Source: Bigelowiella natans CCMP2755 | Lineage: Eukaryota > Cercozoa > Chlorarachniophyceae | Length of the DNA: 25,000 nucleotides | Reading direction: 5' to 3' | Assembly (NCBI GenBank): GCA_000320545.1 | Contig: ADNK01003164.1 | Span: 1-25,000 of the forward strand | Shown here: positions 1 to 11,752 of the stretch, one piece after another | Position numbering within the stretch: the first letter of the stretch is position 1 | How the letters are laid out: each line of letters begins with the position of its first letter | Position numbers and translations under genes: made by a program | The notes under the pieces: generated by a model | The model's input: only the letters and a program-made list of their open reading frames with translations | Databases searched by the model: none | What the model was told of the DNA's origin: nothing

Positions 1-584
1 CTCACTCACTCTTTCTCTCCTCCCACCTTCCCCCTGAGCAATAACAAATAATCTACGTTTCAAGAACAACAATGACACAATCATTGCTATCTAATAGCAT
101 TGTAACAAACCACCTCTCCAACCCCCCCCCCCCCCCATACCAAAACGACGCAATAGATCGATTGTCCCGAGCGACACAAGCTACTCTTACATGATTCTCT
201 CCTGCTTCGAGCTGGTATTCCTACCACCACGACTACTACTTCTACTACTACCTACTGTGATGATGAAAGCACTATTAAAAGCATCAACTACTACTGCTAA
301 CTCCTTACTCATCTACTCTCCCATGCGCACGTGTGCGAAGTGTATACTCGGCGCCGGCGACTATCGTCTCTGTTTCCCACGTCGTCATTCTGACTACTTA
401 CATTGTGCAGCGATTGAAAGATAGCATGACCATTTTTTTATTAAGTTAAATAGCGATTTATTTTTAATCTATCGTATGCTATTATCAATATATTGCATTT
501 TTTAAAAAGTTTTAAAGCATTACATTGTCAAAAAAAATTTGAAATCCTACCACGCCTACCGGTTAGAAGAGATCATGCAATGAG

Positions 585-586
<2 letters not shown>

Positions 587-625
<39 letters not shown>
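587..625. repeat. (CA)n microsatellite
   Basis: Perfect CA dinucleotide run of about 19 units in intergenic DNA. Confidence 0.95.
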
Positions 626-631
<6 letters not shown>

Positions 632-786
632 ACTGTGTAATCTAGGGTGAGGAGGAGCGTATGCACGAATGGATTAGGAAAGACATGCGCGCCCGGAACT
701 CGAATGTACTATGCACCACGACACTTAATATTCACAAAAAGCGATTAGAAACTCGTTGAGATGTCAGTAATCATTGCTGCTCTATT

Positions 787-838
787 TCTTCTTCTTCTTC
801 TTCTTCTTCTTCTTCTTCTTCTTCTTCTCCTTCTTCTT
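787..838. repeat. (CTT)n microsatellite
   Basis: Nearly perfect CTT/TTC trinucleotide run of about 17 units. It creates spurious poly-Phe, poly-Arg and poly-Glu frames on both strands. Confidence 0.95.
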
Positions 839-943
839 GCCCCCCTCTCCCAAACACAAAGGAGATGAACCCCTTTGCCGCCACTATCATCCTCGAAAGA
901 CTGGCGAAGCGAAAGTGAGCGCACAGCACACGGCGTCTTCTCA

Positions 944-972
944 TACACACACACACGCGCGCGCGCGCGCGC
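944..972. repeat. (CA)n(CG)n alternating purine-pyrimidine tract
   Basis: A CA run passes directly into a CG run of about eight units. This is an uninterrupted alternating pyrimidine-purine stretch, the kind of sequence known to favour left-handed (Z) DNA. Confidence 0.9.
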
Positions 973-1126
973 ACATACCACGCAAATGCTCCCATCCGCT
1001 GCTATACTACATGAAACAGAGACGGGTTTGAGGTGACGGCGCGAAATGCACTGCCAGATGTCAAAAAACTACGATTGACATCGAGAATCGATCTCGTTGA
1101 GCTGCTCGCCTGTCGATTTCTTAGAC

Positions 1127-1157
1127 CTCTCTCTCTCTCCCCCCCCCCCCCCCCCCC

Positions 1158-1194
<37 letters not shown>

Positions 1195-1197
1195 TGT
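1127..1197. repeat. Compound (CT)n-C(20)-(CT)n-(GT)n repeat
   Basis: A CT run, about 20 consecutive C, a second CT run and then a GT run follow one another without spacer. The first part is an all-pyrimidine mirror-like tract. Confidence 0.95.
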
Positions 1198-2993
1198 TTG
1201 CTTACTCTTGTCCAGTTTACTCTGTGCAACATCTCTTTCCAAAGCGATTGTCCATGACATTATCGTGAAACAAAAACGCAGTTATCAGCAAGAGGAGCAA
1301 GTGATACAGAGGAGGGATTGTGGCCAAAGTAGTGGTAATGTGAGCAGCGACATCATGAAGAAGACGACATTGAAGAAGCATAAATAAAATCCCGAAATTG
1401 AAAATCATATTGTTGTCTAGAGTTTCTGGGTGTAGCTCGTTGAGAGTAGCAGCAGAACCTATTCAAGTAGTACAGCAAGACTATTATTTCACAAGGTAGT
1501 AAGATAGTTGTGGTAGTACTACTAGTTGTTGTTGCGGTTGCGCAAGGGACCCCTGAATGGGTGCATCTATTTTCTTCTATAAGAAGCAAGTAACGGCATG
1601 TGGTCCAGTTATTTTTGCAATAGCTCTCACTAACGCTGTTACTGAGCTGTGATGGATTCTTTGTTGTTTTGCGAAGGTTGGCGTGGTGGGAGAAGCACAC
1701 GGTGAATCGTAAAGCAATCATGATAAACTCCTCGGTAAAATTGCGGAAGTCATTGCATTATCTTAGAGGGAGGAAATAATTTAACACATTAAGCCCCAAG
1801 CTAGTTGCACGATAACATCCTTCAAGAAGGAAATAATAGATACAAGTGCATGTCATATTTGAAGAAGTTATCATAATGTTGCTGCATCATCAATACACAT
1901 ACTTCAACTAAATTGTATAAGGGATAGACTATAATTACATCACCTGCAACTTATGTTATTAATACCAGGTTGTCGCCATTGAAAAGTCGAGACACGTAAA
2001 GCGGGGAAAACAGAAGGCTGCACAGAGTACTAAAAATTCAATATCTGCGCAAAGCGTAAAAAACTCAATAAGAAAAAGTGACAAGACGAGCAATTTAAGC
2101 AGTACGAATAACAGCTGCTCAACTTGTTGATAACACATGTTGACATCTTTGTTACATGCACAACTTTGCAAGCAATCTTTTTTAGCATCAAAATTCAACA
2201 TTGGTGCATCCTTAAAGTACATCATCAAGGGCACGTGCATTGCACAACTACGATGACCGGGTCATCCGAAGTCATTTCATTTGCAAATATGTGTCATCGG
2301 AGAACATGCAAACATGTCGTACATATGTGATGCACATGCATGATCGAAGATCTTAGTCATCAGTGGATGCGAATTTGCACACCGCACTTATAAGCATAAT
2401 ATTTGTTGTCGTATAGTTTTATCACACAAGCGTATTAGGCGACGTGCGAAGTTGAAATGTGGGCACGAATGTGTATTGTGCATGCGCGCGTAGGTATACA
2501 TCTGCAATATAGAAGAACTTTGACGGGATGTGATGACAGTTATCATACACTATTATGTGCATGCAAGCAACGTGGCTTCTTGAATGCTAACGCATGAAAA
2601 CGCCAATCAATTTTCGATGTTATCAGATTACCATTTATCCCATACCTCACAACTGAATCAAAATGTTTTGAATGTTGATTTACTCGCATGATCAACAAAT
2701 GTGTCCGAGCTATTCTTTCTTGTTGTATCTGGGATATACTAAAATGACTTTTTCTCATGTTCCATAGGCCGTTTTCGTATAGCATGATTTGATGTGAAAA
2801 ATCCCGATTGTGCTCCTAATACAATATTTATTACTAGGATTTAATACCAGGCTAAAATAGTAATATGTTTATACTCAAATTGTTACTGAAACTAATTGTA
2901 TCTACGATATTAGTAAATGTGTAGAAGCAGCAATAGGAGGTGGTACTATGATTGTGGTGATGATAAAGAAGTTGGCAATATTTGATGAATATC

Positions 2994-5219
2994 CTAATGT
3001 GATGTCGGTGAGAACGTGAGTGATGATGGTAGTGAGCGTGTTAATGAAAAGAGGAAAATACCCTTTATGTTATATATCAACTGACAATAGGTCGGAAACA
3101 GGCATCTTCTTTTTTTGCTGTCATAGGTGTTCTCAGCTGCTATACCTCCTCCTAGTGGCGTGTCTGCTTTCAATTTTTCACGCCATTCTTTGAAGGTCAA
3201 AGGCTCTCCTGGAATCTTGAGTCGGTTCATGGCCCTCGCGAATACTCTGTCATTTATCAATTAATTTTATGTTATCATAGTCAACATCTTTGTTTAGCAA
3301 TACAATAAAGTAGTATCATTAACATTTGTGCTACTCACTGGCGCTGGAAAAAGAGAACGTAGACATCCCTGCTTTTGATGATGTTCTGGGAATATAATAA
3401 CAAAAAGTATCACAATAAATTAAAGTAACCGACAGGTTGTAATGGTGGTGGTGGGTGGGTGTATATTTCAGATAATAATAACAATACAATGGTAAGGAAA
3501 GAAAATGATGAAATACATTGGAATAATTCATATGGGAGATGATATTTCATCAATTCATTAGTAGTATCAGCTGCAGTAGCAAGAAGCACTTACTAGATAT
3601 TTTAGGAAATTGCAGAGCATAAAACAATGTGGTTTCATCATAATTACACCTCCATAATAACATATTATCATCATCATCATCATCATCATCATGATCATCA
3701 TCATCATAATCACGGCACACTTACTGAAGGAATGTGGCAGGGTTTGATTTTACGATCATTAAACGTATGCCAATCTCCCGTTCGCATGTTGCGCACATGT
3801 GCAACATAGTGACCTGTAAATAGAATTAATAGCAGTAGAAGAAGGGAAAAAGTCGTAGAAAATGTCGTCAACGTTAGCAAACTATTTTGTATGCAAGAGC
3901 AATACATAAACATACTCAATTAAACTACACAACTTCGTGTGTCTTAACAGAATGTATCTTAGCTATCGTCATCACTGTCATCTTTTTCTCCTCACCATCA
4001 CCAACAGAAAATGTCAGAACTATAAAACGAGAACTACTAAAACTTATACAAAATAACATGACAAGAGTTCATCCAACTCAAAGAGTGAATGCATAGCCAG
4101 CAAGAAAATATCTCGCATGAATTACCTTCGTTATGAATTACGATACGTTATTATCACACCATCATCATTACTCCCCCCCCCCCCCCCCTCCCCCCTTCAT
4201 CATCATCGATGAGTAACAAACTATTTTTCATTTATGTTTTAACAAATCATTGGAGTCCGTGACCGATATACGATGAAGACAAAAGTATCAGTAATAACAA
4301 ATAAAATTGAAAATTTTGATTGTATCGCAAACACACCTAAAAAATACAACAGTTGCTGCAATAATCTTCCAGAAATACTAGCTACCTACCTTTTTGTGGC
4401 GTTCCTGAGTGTGACAAGATTGCGTAAAGATCATACTTCATAGTACGATCCTCCTCTTTACCATCGCTATTATCCTCCTTTGTTGGTGCTGTACATTGAC
4501 TTGTCTCCCCTCCTTTGGCACTAGTATTTGTAGTAGTGGCAGTAGTAGTAGTAGTAGTAGTAGTAGTAGTTGTAGTAGATGTAGGAGTTGAAGCAGTTTT
4601 AGTTGTTGTTGTTGTAGTAGCTCGTCCAGTAGTCTTTTCTTCTGCACTATCAGCCGCTGCAACACATTCATTTACCTGTTCCATGATTTTTTGAATCTCG
4701 CAAAATTTTTGTTGCCGTTGCTGATGTTCACGTTCATCATATTTCTCAATTTCTAATTCTGTATTGCTGTTCACGTTTTTATCGTTAAAAGTACTAGAAT
4801 CTTGGCCATTAGTAGAGGTAGCAACAGTAATTTTCTTCTTTTTTTTATCATCGTTATCATATTTTTCATCCTCTTTTTGCTGCTGGTGGTGGTGCTGGTG
4901 AGTCATTGGAACGCCCTCTGTCTCAGCTAAAGTACATAAATCTAACCCTCGTCTTGGAATCCATACCTGTTGTTTGTAGTAGAGAATAATCTATATGAAT
5001 GATAGTAGAAAAATAAGATGGAGACTTGTTCATAACCGCATGTATACAAACAAGATGGTTTCAGCAGTCTTCCTTATTAAGAACGTCGTGTACCTCGGTC
5101 TTGTTTTTAATGAGCTTTCCCGATTTTGTTTTCATCACTCTCTAAGTTATCACCAATCATATCTCAATCCCAACTTCATACGTGAAACTTAAGTAATTTC
5201 TATAAGTGTATTCTGAATA

Positions 5220-5264
<45 letters not shown>

Positions 5265-5357
5265 CTCCCTCCTCCTACACCACACAAACACACAATATAG
5301 TATTCTTGGGTGTATATGCCTCCTCCTGCTAGCTTTTCACCACTACCACTAGCATTA

Positions 5358-5393
<36 letters not shown>

Positions 5394-5656
5394 ATCATCA
5401 TCATCATCATCATCATCATCACGAATAGAATGACCATCTACACTAATCTTAACCTCAATATCCACCCTATAGGTACAGCTACTCCTACTCATTAATATAG
5501 CGGCAGGTATTACGGCATACCCACCTGTATGAGAGCCATAAGTATATTAGGAAGTTTCCATATTCCTTCTTCTACAAGAATTTCATGCTTATTGTGCAGT
5601 ATTGTGCTCCCTTTCAACGTTGAAGGGGTACCAGCGAAAGTTACAGTAGTAGTAGT

Positions 5657-5689
<33 letters not shown>

Positions 5690-8461
5690 GGGTAGTATGG
5701 TTGTTGCGGTGGTAGGTTTTTTAGCAGTGTAATGATTGTAACAATTCTTGTCGTCGTCCCTCTTATTATTCTTGTTTTCCTTCTTCAGCAAGTTACATAC
5801 AGGGCATCTGAATTCAATCATTGTTCAGATAACGACGGATACGAGTGATCGTAAGAATAACACAATGATTCACACATCATCGTAACCTCAGGATAATCAT
5901 CCACCATTCATCATCTCCGCTATCACAATAAAAAACGAGCTTTTAACTATAAACTAGATTAATAATTAGCATAATTAGCATGGTATTAATGACTACTGAA
6001 ACTAACTATTTCTACCACCACTACTACTATACTACTTCGACCTCCATTTCTTGAGGCTGTGTCTTCTCGGTAATTTTGAAAACAAATCCACAAAGCGCAC
6101 GGTTTCCTGGGATGATGATGACCAGATATGATGATGATGATGATGATGATGATAATGAGAACAGTAATAAATGGTAAAGAATAAACCAAACCCTAAAATG
6201 TAGTAAGCTGCGCTGCTGTGCGACAATGAATATTATAGTAGTGACGATGACGACGACGACGACGACGACGCGAGAATGATGATAATAGTAAATTATTATC
6301 ATATTAGGAATGGCACTCTACGCATAGATAACCTGGTTCGGAGGGGGCGAAAGAGGTAAGAACTGAAACGCTGGAAAGTCGATTGAGGTTCTGAGGCATT
6401 TATTACACGTTACACGGCGGATACTTTGTCCTTGGAAATTCTCGGTGAAAAAACTGCGACCTAAGTGAGATAAACGATGGTGGTGTGAATGATAACTATG
6501 ATGAGAATACTGATACAAACTTGTTACTAATCAAGAATTACTAAGGTTACCGCCGCAGTAGTAAAATCCATAGAAAGGGTACATAATTATCACCATATTC
6601 ATTACCAACACCACGGTGTATCATCATTAAAATATATATGCTGCTCAAAAGGGGGAATAGACTGGAGAGGAAGAAACAGACACATTGTGTAAGTATTGAT
6701 CACAGCTTTTATCTTTGGTTATCATCCTAGCACCAGGCAACCAGGGTTATTACGTTTGTGTAAAAAAAAAAATCTTGTTTAGGTATTATTTATTTCTTTA
6801 TTTTTTCGACACCATGAGCTGCAAGATGCATTTTCCAGGCGTAATTTGCAGCCCTTTGCATATGTTCGGGAGTTGGAAATGTTGGTTGCTTCGACCCTTC
6901 TTCCTTTTTTTTATCCTCCTCTTCGTCATGATTGCCATTATCGTCGTTGGTATCATAGCGTCGTTCGCTACCTCTAACATCATCGCGGTGCAGTCCCTCC
7001 TTCATCTATGTATGAACAAAAAAAAATCCTTTATCATTATTGTCATCTCAATTCTTTAACTTTTCTCTCTTTCTCGTTGAGGAATTATTCTGAATTACGA
7101 CGATTATTTATTAGTACTGCATTATGATGAGTAAGTCTTAACAAATCGCTTTACTTCCCAATGGGATCTATAATACTACTTACTAAAAGTCTCTTTCCCT
7201 GTTTTATTTCTACTACCGTTCTTCTCTTGTTACTCCTGCGTGGAAGATGATGATGATGATGATGATGCAGTGGCAGTCTTGGTGGTGGTTTCTCAGGAAG
7301 AAAACGAGGAGGAGGTGGTAATGCTGCACCAGCACCAGCACTAGCACCAGCAGATACTGACGACGACGACGACGACGACGACGATGATGATGAGTCGGCA
7401 TATATATTTTTGTAACCCTTCTTGTTGTTGTTGTTGTTGTTGCTGCTGCTGTCATCGTCGTTATGGCTTCTATCCGTCGTCGCCGCATTTCTTCTTCTTC
7501 TTATGGGGTTGTTGTTTTTGTTTTTCACTGATGATTTGGTGGTGATACTACTACTACAACAATCACCACTTTGTCGACCATCCTCATCACAAATCAGATC
7601 ACGACAATCATCATTCGGTAATATTAAAATGCCCCGTTTTAGCAGAAATTCAACTTCTTCATTGTGTTGTTGCTGCTGGCGGCGCCGCCGCCGATTTACA
7701 TACGCTGCCGTAGAATTTTCGAATTTGTCGTCGTTGCAGTCGGTATTTGTTGTTGTTGTTGTTGTTGTTGTTGCAGTTTTCAGAATGGTGGAGCGACGAC
7801 TTTGGGGAAGATTTTCGTGCAGGCCAGAGGAGGGAAGAAGATGTGGGGAGAGATTTTTTATATTAATCGTAGGTGATGCTGGTGAAGAAGGTGATGATGT
7901 TGTTGTTGTTATTATTGGTGATGGTGTTGATTGCAAGGACGGAGGTATTGATGATGATGATGATAATGATAATGATGATGATGATGATGATGGCGCTGGG
8001 AGGGGTGGAGTATAGGGGAACGGTAAGCATACGTCCGCATGTAGATGTCGAATAAATACATTGAGGAAAAAATCAACCTAACAAATATACATACATTCAC
8101 TATTATCAACTTGAAGAAAAAATCAACGGCAATAAAGATACGTCGTTTTCATTCCGATCTCGATCTAACGAACATTGATGACCATTGAACTGCTTGCTAC
8201 TACTACTCCTTCTTCTTCTTCTTCTTCTTCTTCTTCTTCTTCTTCTTCTACCTACCGCATCTCGTTGTTCTGTGCAGCCTCGGAAACGAGGGTTCACCAC
8301 CTGATCTATTGTACGTTTCAACTCTTCAGGACTTACACATGAGGCGACCTCATTTTCACCCTTTGAGGAGTCCCAAATTTTCTCAGAAAGAGCAAGAAAT
8401 CTGACACATTGGAAGACAAATAATTTAAATATTAATTTACGGGAAGACGATGATCATTATA

Positions 8462-8500
<39 letters not shown>

Positions 8501-9606
8501 AAATTTCATCAGAATATTTCTCGTCGTTATTGGGTTTTCGATTGTTGTGACTGGTGTAGAGTGGATAATAATGTCTACAAAATAAAAATATTTGCACATA
8601 TGTAAGTATGTATGTATGGTATGCTTTTCTCGAGAACATTTACAAATTACGAAATTAAATTTAAAGAATGTCGTAGTAGCAGTAGTCCTAGCAGTTCGTA
8701 GCAGTAGTGGCAGTAGTAGTAGTAGTAGTAGTTGTTGTTGTTGTATCGATAAATAAATGAACACATGAAAATTTAATATCATCATTATTTTTTTAATAGT
8801 AGTAGTAGTAGTAGTATTAGTAATAGTTGAGAAATAAACCGATGAAAACTTATTCAAATAACACCCGCATCATCAGGAAAATTGATCAATTTACAACAGG
8901 ATCGTTGATACATTAGTATTCAGAATCGCCCCCCTCCTTATTATGATTGATTTATCTTCTAGGATTCACGTACTTTCGCACAACGGATGCCTCATTTCTC
9001 TTTCTATGCTTCTTCGGAATGCGCTCCACGGTGTTGTCCCAATGACGCAGCTGGCGCGAGGAGGAGGAAGTAGGCGAAGTTATTAATTTTGTTTCTTTTT
9101 TGGTTTTAATATCGCCTCCTACTCCCATTTTGGAGCCATCTTCGTTGTCACCATCGTCGTTTACTTTGGCATTATCTAGTCTTTGCCCACTACTATTATT
9201 GCTCATGTTGCTTGGGTTGTTTTTTTTTACTTGTGCAGAAAGAGTTGCTGTCAAGCCTGGGGTCTGGAAAAGGCATTGAAGGCCCACATTCATGTAGCAT
9301 GTGCTGTCCAGGTTCCTGAAAGTCGTATGTAAGAAAGAGCTCATAAAAATGTTATAAGCATGCGATGATGCCTATGTAATAATAGAACACCCTTGGGGTA
9401 GGACACAACACACCAAACACTACGTCATCCTACTTCTCGCTCCTGGAAGAGGGCGCAACACAAACACAAACACAAACACCACGTCGGACAACACTCACTT
9501 CCTGGAGGGAGGAGGGCACAACACAGACACAAACACCACGTCATCCTACTACTCACTTCAAGCCACGGACGCCAGGGCCTGAGAGGCCGCTCCCAGCTTG
9601 ACCCAT
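2994..9606 (-). CDS. Ubiquitin carboxyl-terminal hydrolase (USP/UBP, peptidase C19), 13 exons
   Basis: Cysteine protease that removes ubiquitin from proteins. Exons (minus strand): 9606-9557, 9315-8974, 8400-8256, 8077-7184, 7005-6813, 6460-6333, 6106-6042 (or to 6036), 5807-5525, 5141-5094, 4966-4390, 3813-3725, 3385-3339, 3246-2994. All junctions are GT-AG and phase-consistent, giving about 1037 aa. The Cys box NLDSTCYMN holds catalytic Cys23 and oxyanion Asn18. The QxDA-xFFL box (EQRDAVDFFL) is at about 176-184. The zinc finger is CNKC (560-563) plus CPVC (607-610). LPNILMALIQ then replaces the usual LP-ILV-LKRF. IPRRGLDL (about 719-726), YDLYAILSHSG and GHYVAHV follow, with catalytic His910 and D928 in WHTFNDRK. 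DVYVLFFQRQ closes the fold. The start is the first ATG after an in-frame stop. Exon 4 (298 codons) and exon 10 carry long Ser, Thr, Asn, His and Lys tracts encoded by microsatellites. The last exon, after the catalytic fold, has an unrecognised 83-residue tail. The family is certain; the exon 7 donor and the final exon are less so. Confidence 0.9.
4171..4195. repeat. Poly-C tract in USP intron 10
   Basis: About 16 consecutive C, a T and five more C, inside the intron that separates the USP YDLYAILSHSG exon from the GHYVAHV exon. Confidence 0.9.
5223..5260. repeat. (CT)n microsatellite in USP intron 8
   Basis: Perfect CT run. It lies with neighbouring ACT and ATC runs (5360-5420) inside the intron between the LPNILMALIQ exon and the following 48-bp exon. 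Confidence 0.95.
8208..8249. repeat. (CTT)n microsatellite next to a USP splice donor
   Basis: CTT/GAA run that begins within a few bases of the donor following the EQRDA codons of the USP gene. Confidence 0.95.
8466..8497. repeat. (TA)n microsatellite in USP intron 2
   Basis: Perfect TA run. AGT runs at about 8698-8730 and 8801-8816 lie in the same intron. Confidence 0.95.
9423..9563. repeat. Tandem repeat of about 58 bp over the USP exon 1/intron 1 junction
   Basis: Two and a part copies begin at about 9423, 9482 and 9539 (spacing 59 and 57 bp). They share CGTC-ATCC or CGTC-GGAC starts, a CTCACTTC/CTCGCTCC segment and an ACAAACACAAACACCAC tail. The rightmost copy contains the USP exon 1 donor (CACTTCAA on the plus strand). 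The other two carry altered versions of the same junction. Confidence 0.75.
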
Positions 9607-9619
9607 TGACAACCAGCCT

Positions 9620-11327
9620 ATGGAGTTCTTTTATTCTATTGTTTTCTTTATCGGCATACATACATGCATGTTCGATGGTCTCCTCGTCCTCCTCCCCCTC
9701 TCTCCTACTCTCTCTGTCTCTGCATTTGAAATGAAGAGGATGAGGACAGAAATGTGAGATTCACCACTTCCTTTCGAAGTTAATTTCTTTCAACTCATGA
9801 TTGATGTCGCATATCTGAAACGCATGAAATCCTCGGAAATCGTAGCTTGTCGCAGGGAAAAAATGATCAATCATCACCACAACACCTTCCCGCCAGTGGT
9901 AAGTAGGAGAAGGAAGTCTTGGGAGGGTCAGTACGTAAAAACAATGAGCAGCTGCCAGAAAAGGTGAACTATAGTGCACAATATGTAAATTTAGGTTCTC
10001 AACATTTGTTGTGACAATCTTTCACCATAGATTTCTTCATGTTCAAGCTGACTTGAAGGAAATAGGCATATCAAAGCTGCTTCCCGAATTTGAAGTCGAT
10101 TTGCAAATGATAATCCTTTAATGTTCAAAGTTGGAGACTGTAAGGCATGTAACGTTCAAATATATATTACAGATTAATGTGAGTACAGTAGCAGCTCTGG
10201 AATCTCTGCTTCAGCGCCATCAGCTTAGGATGCAAAGCTTGAAATACGTGTCGAAGAATCTCCACACTCAGATCCAACAATATAGAGCAGAAAGTAAGGA
10301 CACAAAGCACATATTCTATTCACAATAGAATAATATTTCTCCATTAATATTTGACTTAATTTTTATAGACCTCCAGACAACGAGTATCCTAAAAGGCGTT
10401 GGTTTCCATCCTCGTGATGCTGTTCTGTCACAATACGGAAAATCCAGGTAGTAGGAGTAGTAGTAGTAGCAGTAGTAGTAGTAACAGGCCAATTATTGTT
10501 GGAATCATGCATACGACACGGGTTGTTCGTATAAATCAATGTGTTAGTATTGTAGAGAGGGTTTGCAACCTCATTAACAGAAAATCTACTAATACACACG
10601 AGTTGTTTGATTCCCCCTATTTTACGTCAATACCATTTGATCGTTATCATGTCCTCACCATTACTATCTAGGCTGGATATCCTCTCGAAACTTGCGACTG
10701 CGTTAGGGACTAAAAATCCCCCTACCGTGGGCAGGTTTTAATTCAAAATGTTGAAAAAGCATTTCACTTTATCACGAAACATGCGAGAAATCCCCTTCTC
10801 ACCTTCAAATATTTTTGACATTCAATCGTTAACACTGTGAAAACTGACAGCGATGTTACCCTTTTATAAGTATGATGCTTGCCGTTGGAGAACTGTATCG
10901 ATCTCTACACGGTGCCGAGAATGAGCTCAGGGGCCTGAAAAAAACAAACAATGATTTATTCGGAACTCTATCGGAGACAAACTCTTATCTCAATACAATC
11001 AAGGAGTGAGTTCTAGTTCGTTATAGAGTATCCGATATGTTTTAGTCTTGCAGCCTTAGATTACTAAATAGCTCTCCATCTAAGACCCCAAATCACTCAT
11101 GCAATCTAATTTTAAAAGTCTCAGCGCTAAAAAGGAGGCTACTTTCCAGTACCACTAAATTTACTGTACGTAAATTAGGTTACGTGTGCGGCTTGAACGC
11201 GACGTACAGGAGTTTAAGAGGAAAAAGATAAACCACATTCCTTCAAGGATGCGCCATCTGCATGATCGCTTGTCGGAATACAGCAAAATCCAAAATTCAT
11301 GGAAAGTATTGATTATTCATCTCTCTC

Positions 11328-11371
<44 letters not shown>

Positions 11372-11752
11372 GTCTCTCTATGCGCGCATGAGGTTAGTCT
11401 CTTCATGCGTTATCCTCGTTAAGCTGTGACGGCACTGTTGTGGTTGCTCAGGAACATCTCGACAAATCAGGAGTTACGAATTCTGTTACACACAGAGCAA
11501 TTTGCAAGCTTTCTTCAGAATTAAATTCTCTTGAAGAAAAGCAAAAGTCCCTGCAAGCAACGTTGGATGGCTACAATTCACTACCTCCGGTAGCTGGGAC
11601 ATGTGTAGAACCTCGGGTAAAATTCCTGATTTTTTTGTTTCCTTTCAATGCAGAATTTTTCTTTGGCGAGGGAAAAAATCGAGGAGGGAAAAATACAACT
11701 CCAAAGACTGGAAACTGAATTCAAGGAACGATGCGCTGCAATGTATCAATAG
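9620..11752 (+). CDS. HAUS1: HAUS augmin-like complex subunit 1 (HAUS1), 9 exons
   Basis: Coiled-coil subunit of augmin, the complex that recruits gamma-tubulin to existing microtubules for branching nucleation in the spindle. Exons: 9620-9677, 9759-9963, 10031-10094, 10173-10293, 10369-10447, 10871-11005, 11179-11305, 11452-11589, 11654-11752. Phases agree at every junction, giving about 341 aa. The diagnostic C-terminus reads YNSLPPNFSLAREKIEEGK and then LQRLETEF. It matches the conserved HAUS1 ending (an L-PN-SLA-KIEE-K-L-LE-E pattern, as I recall it from the human and plant AUG1 proteins). The N-terminal segment PLPFEVNFF resembles the conserved P-FE-N motif near the start of the family. 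The middle is charged and heptad-like. The C-terminal five exons are strong. Exon 1 is tentative: it is hydrophobic and uses a weak GTCTCC donor. The GTCGAT donor of exon 3 is inferred from phase. Intron 5 (423 bp) contains an AGT microsatellite and intron 7 a CT run. Confidence 0.82.
10448..10482. repeat. (AGT)n microsatellite at the HAUS1 exon 5 donor
   Basis: The intron begins GTAGTAGGAGTAGTAG, so the splice donor is itself the first unit of an AGT repeat. Confidence 0.8.
11321..11368. repeat. (CT)n microsatellite in HAUS1 intron 7
   Basis: CT run with a single interruption (CTAT). It starts 15 bases after the exon 7 donor. Confidence 0.95.

Larger units (their letters stand above)
1..2993. 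other. Microsatellite-rich intergenic DNA, no supported gene
   Basis: This stretch is AT-rich with many simple repeats (poly-C at 122-136, and the tracts listed separately). All open frames here are short and are either translations of repeats or lack recognisable motifs. One weak possibility is a minus-strand exon near 2110-2222, which follows an AG acceptor and reads with several cysteines (a CLQSCAC-like string). I could not link it to flanking exons or to a family, so no gene is called. The 3' UTR of the USP gene presumably lies just left of 2994. Confidence 0.6.

Noticed and set aside
774-1387. Several overlapping frames with poly-Phe, poly-Arg, poly-Pro and Cys-Val runs
   Set aside because: All are translations of CTT, C and CT/GT microsatellites in different frames on both strands.
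1959-2240. Possible cysteine-rich minus-strand exon
   Set aside because: An AG acceptor and a CLQSCAC-like string are present, but no partner exon or family was found. It remains only a possibility.
7422-8015. 197-residue plus-strand open frame with Leu, Val and Asp runs
   Set aside because: It is antisense to USP exon 4. Its length comes from translating trinucleotide repeats, and it has no domain.
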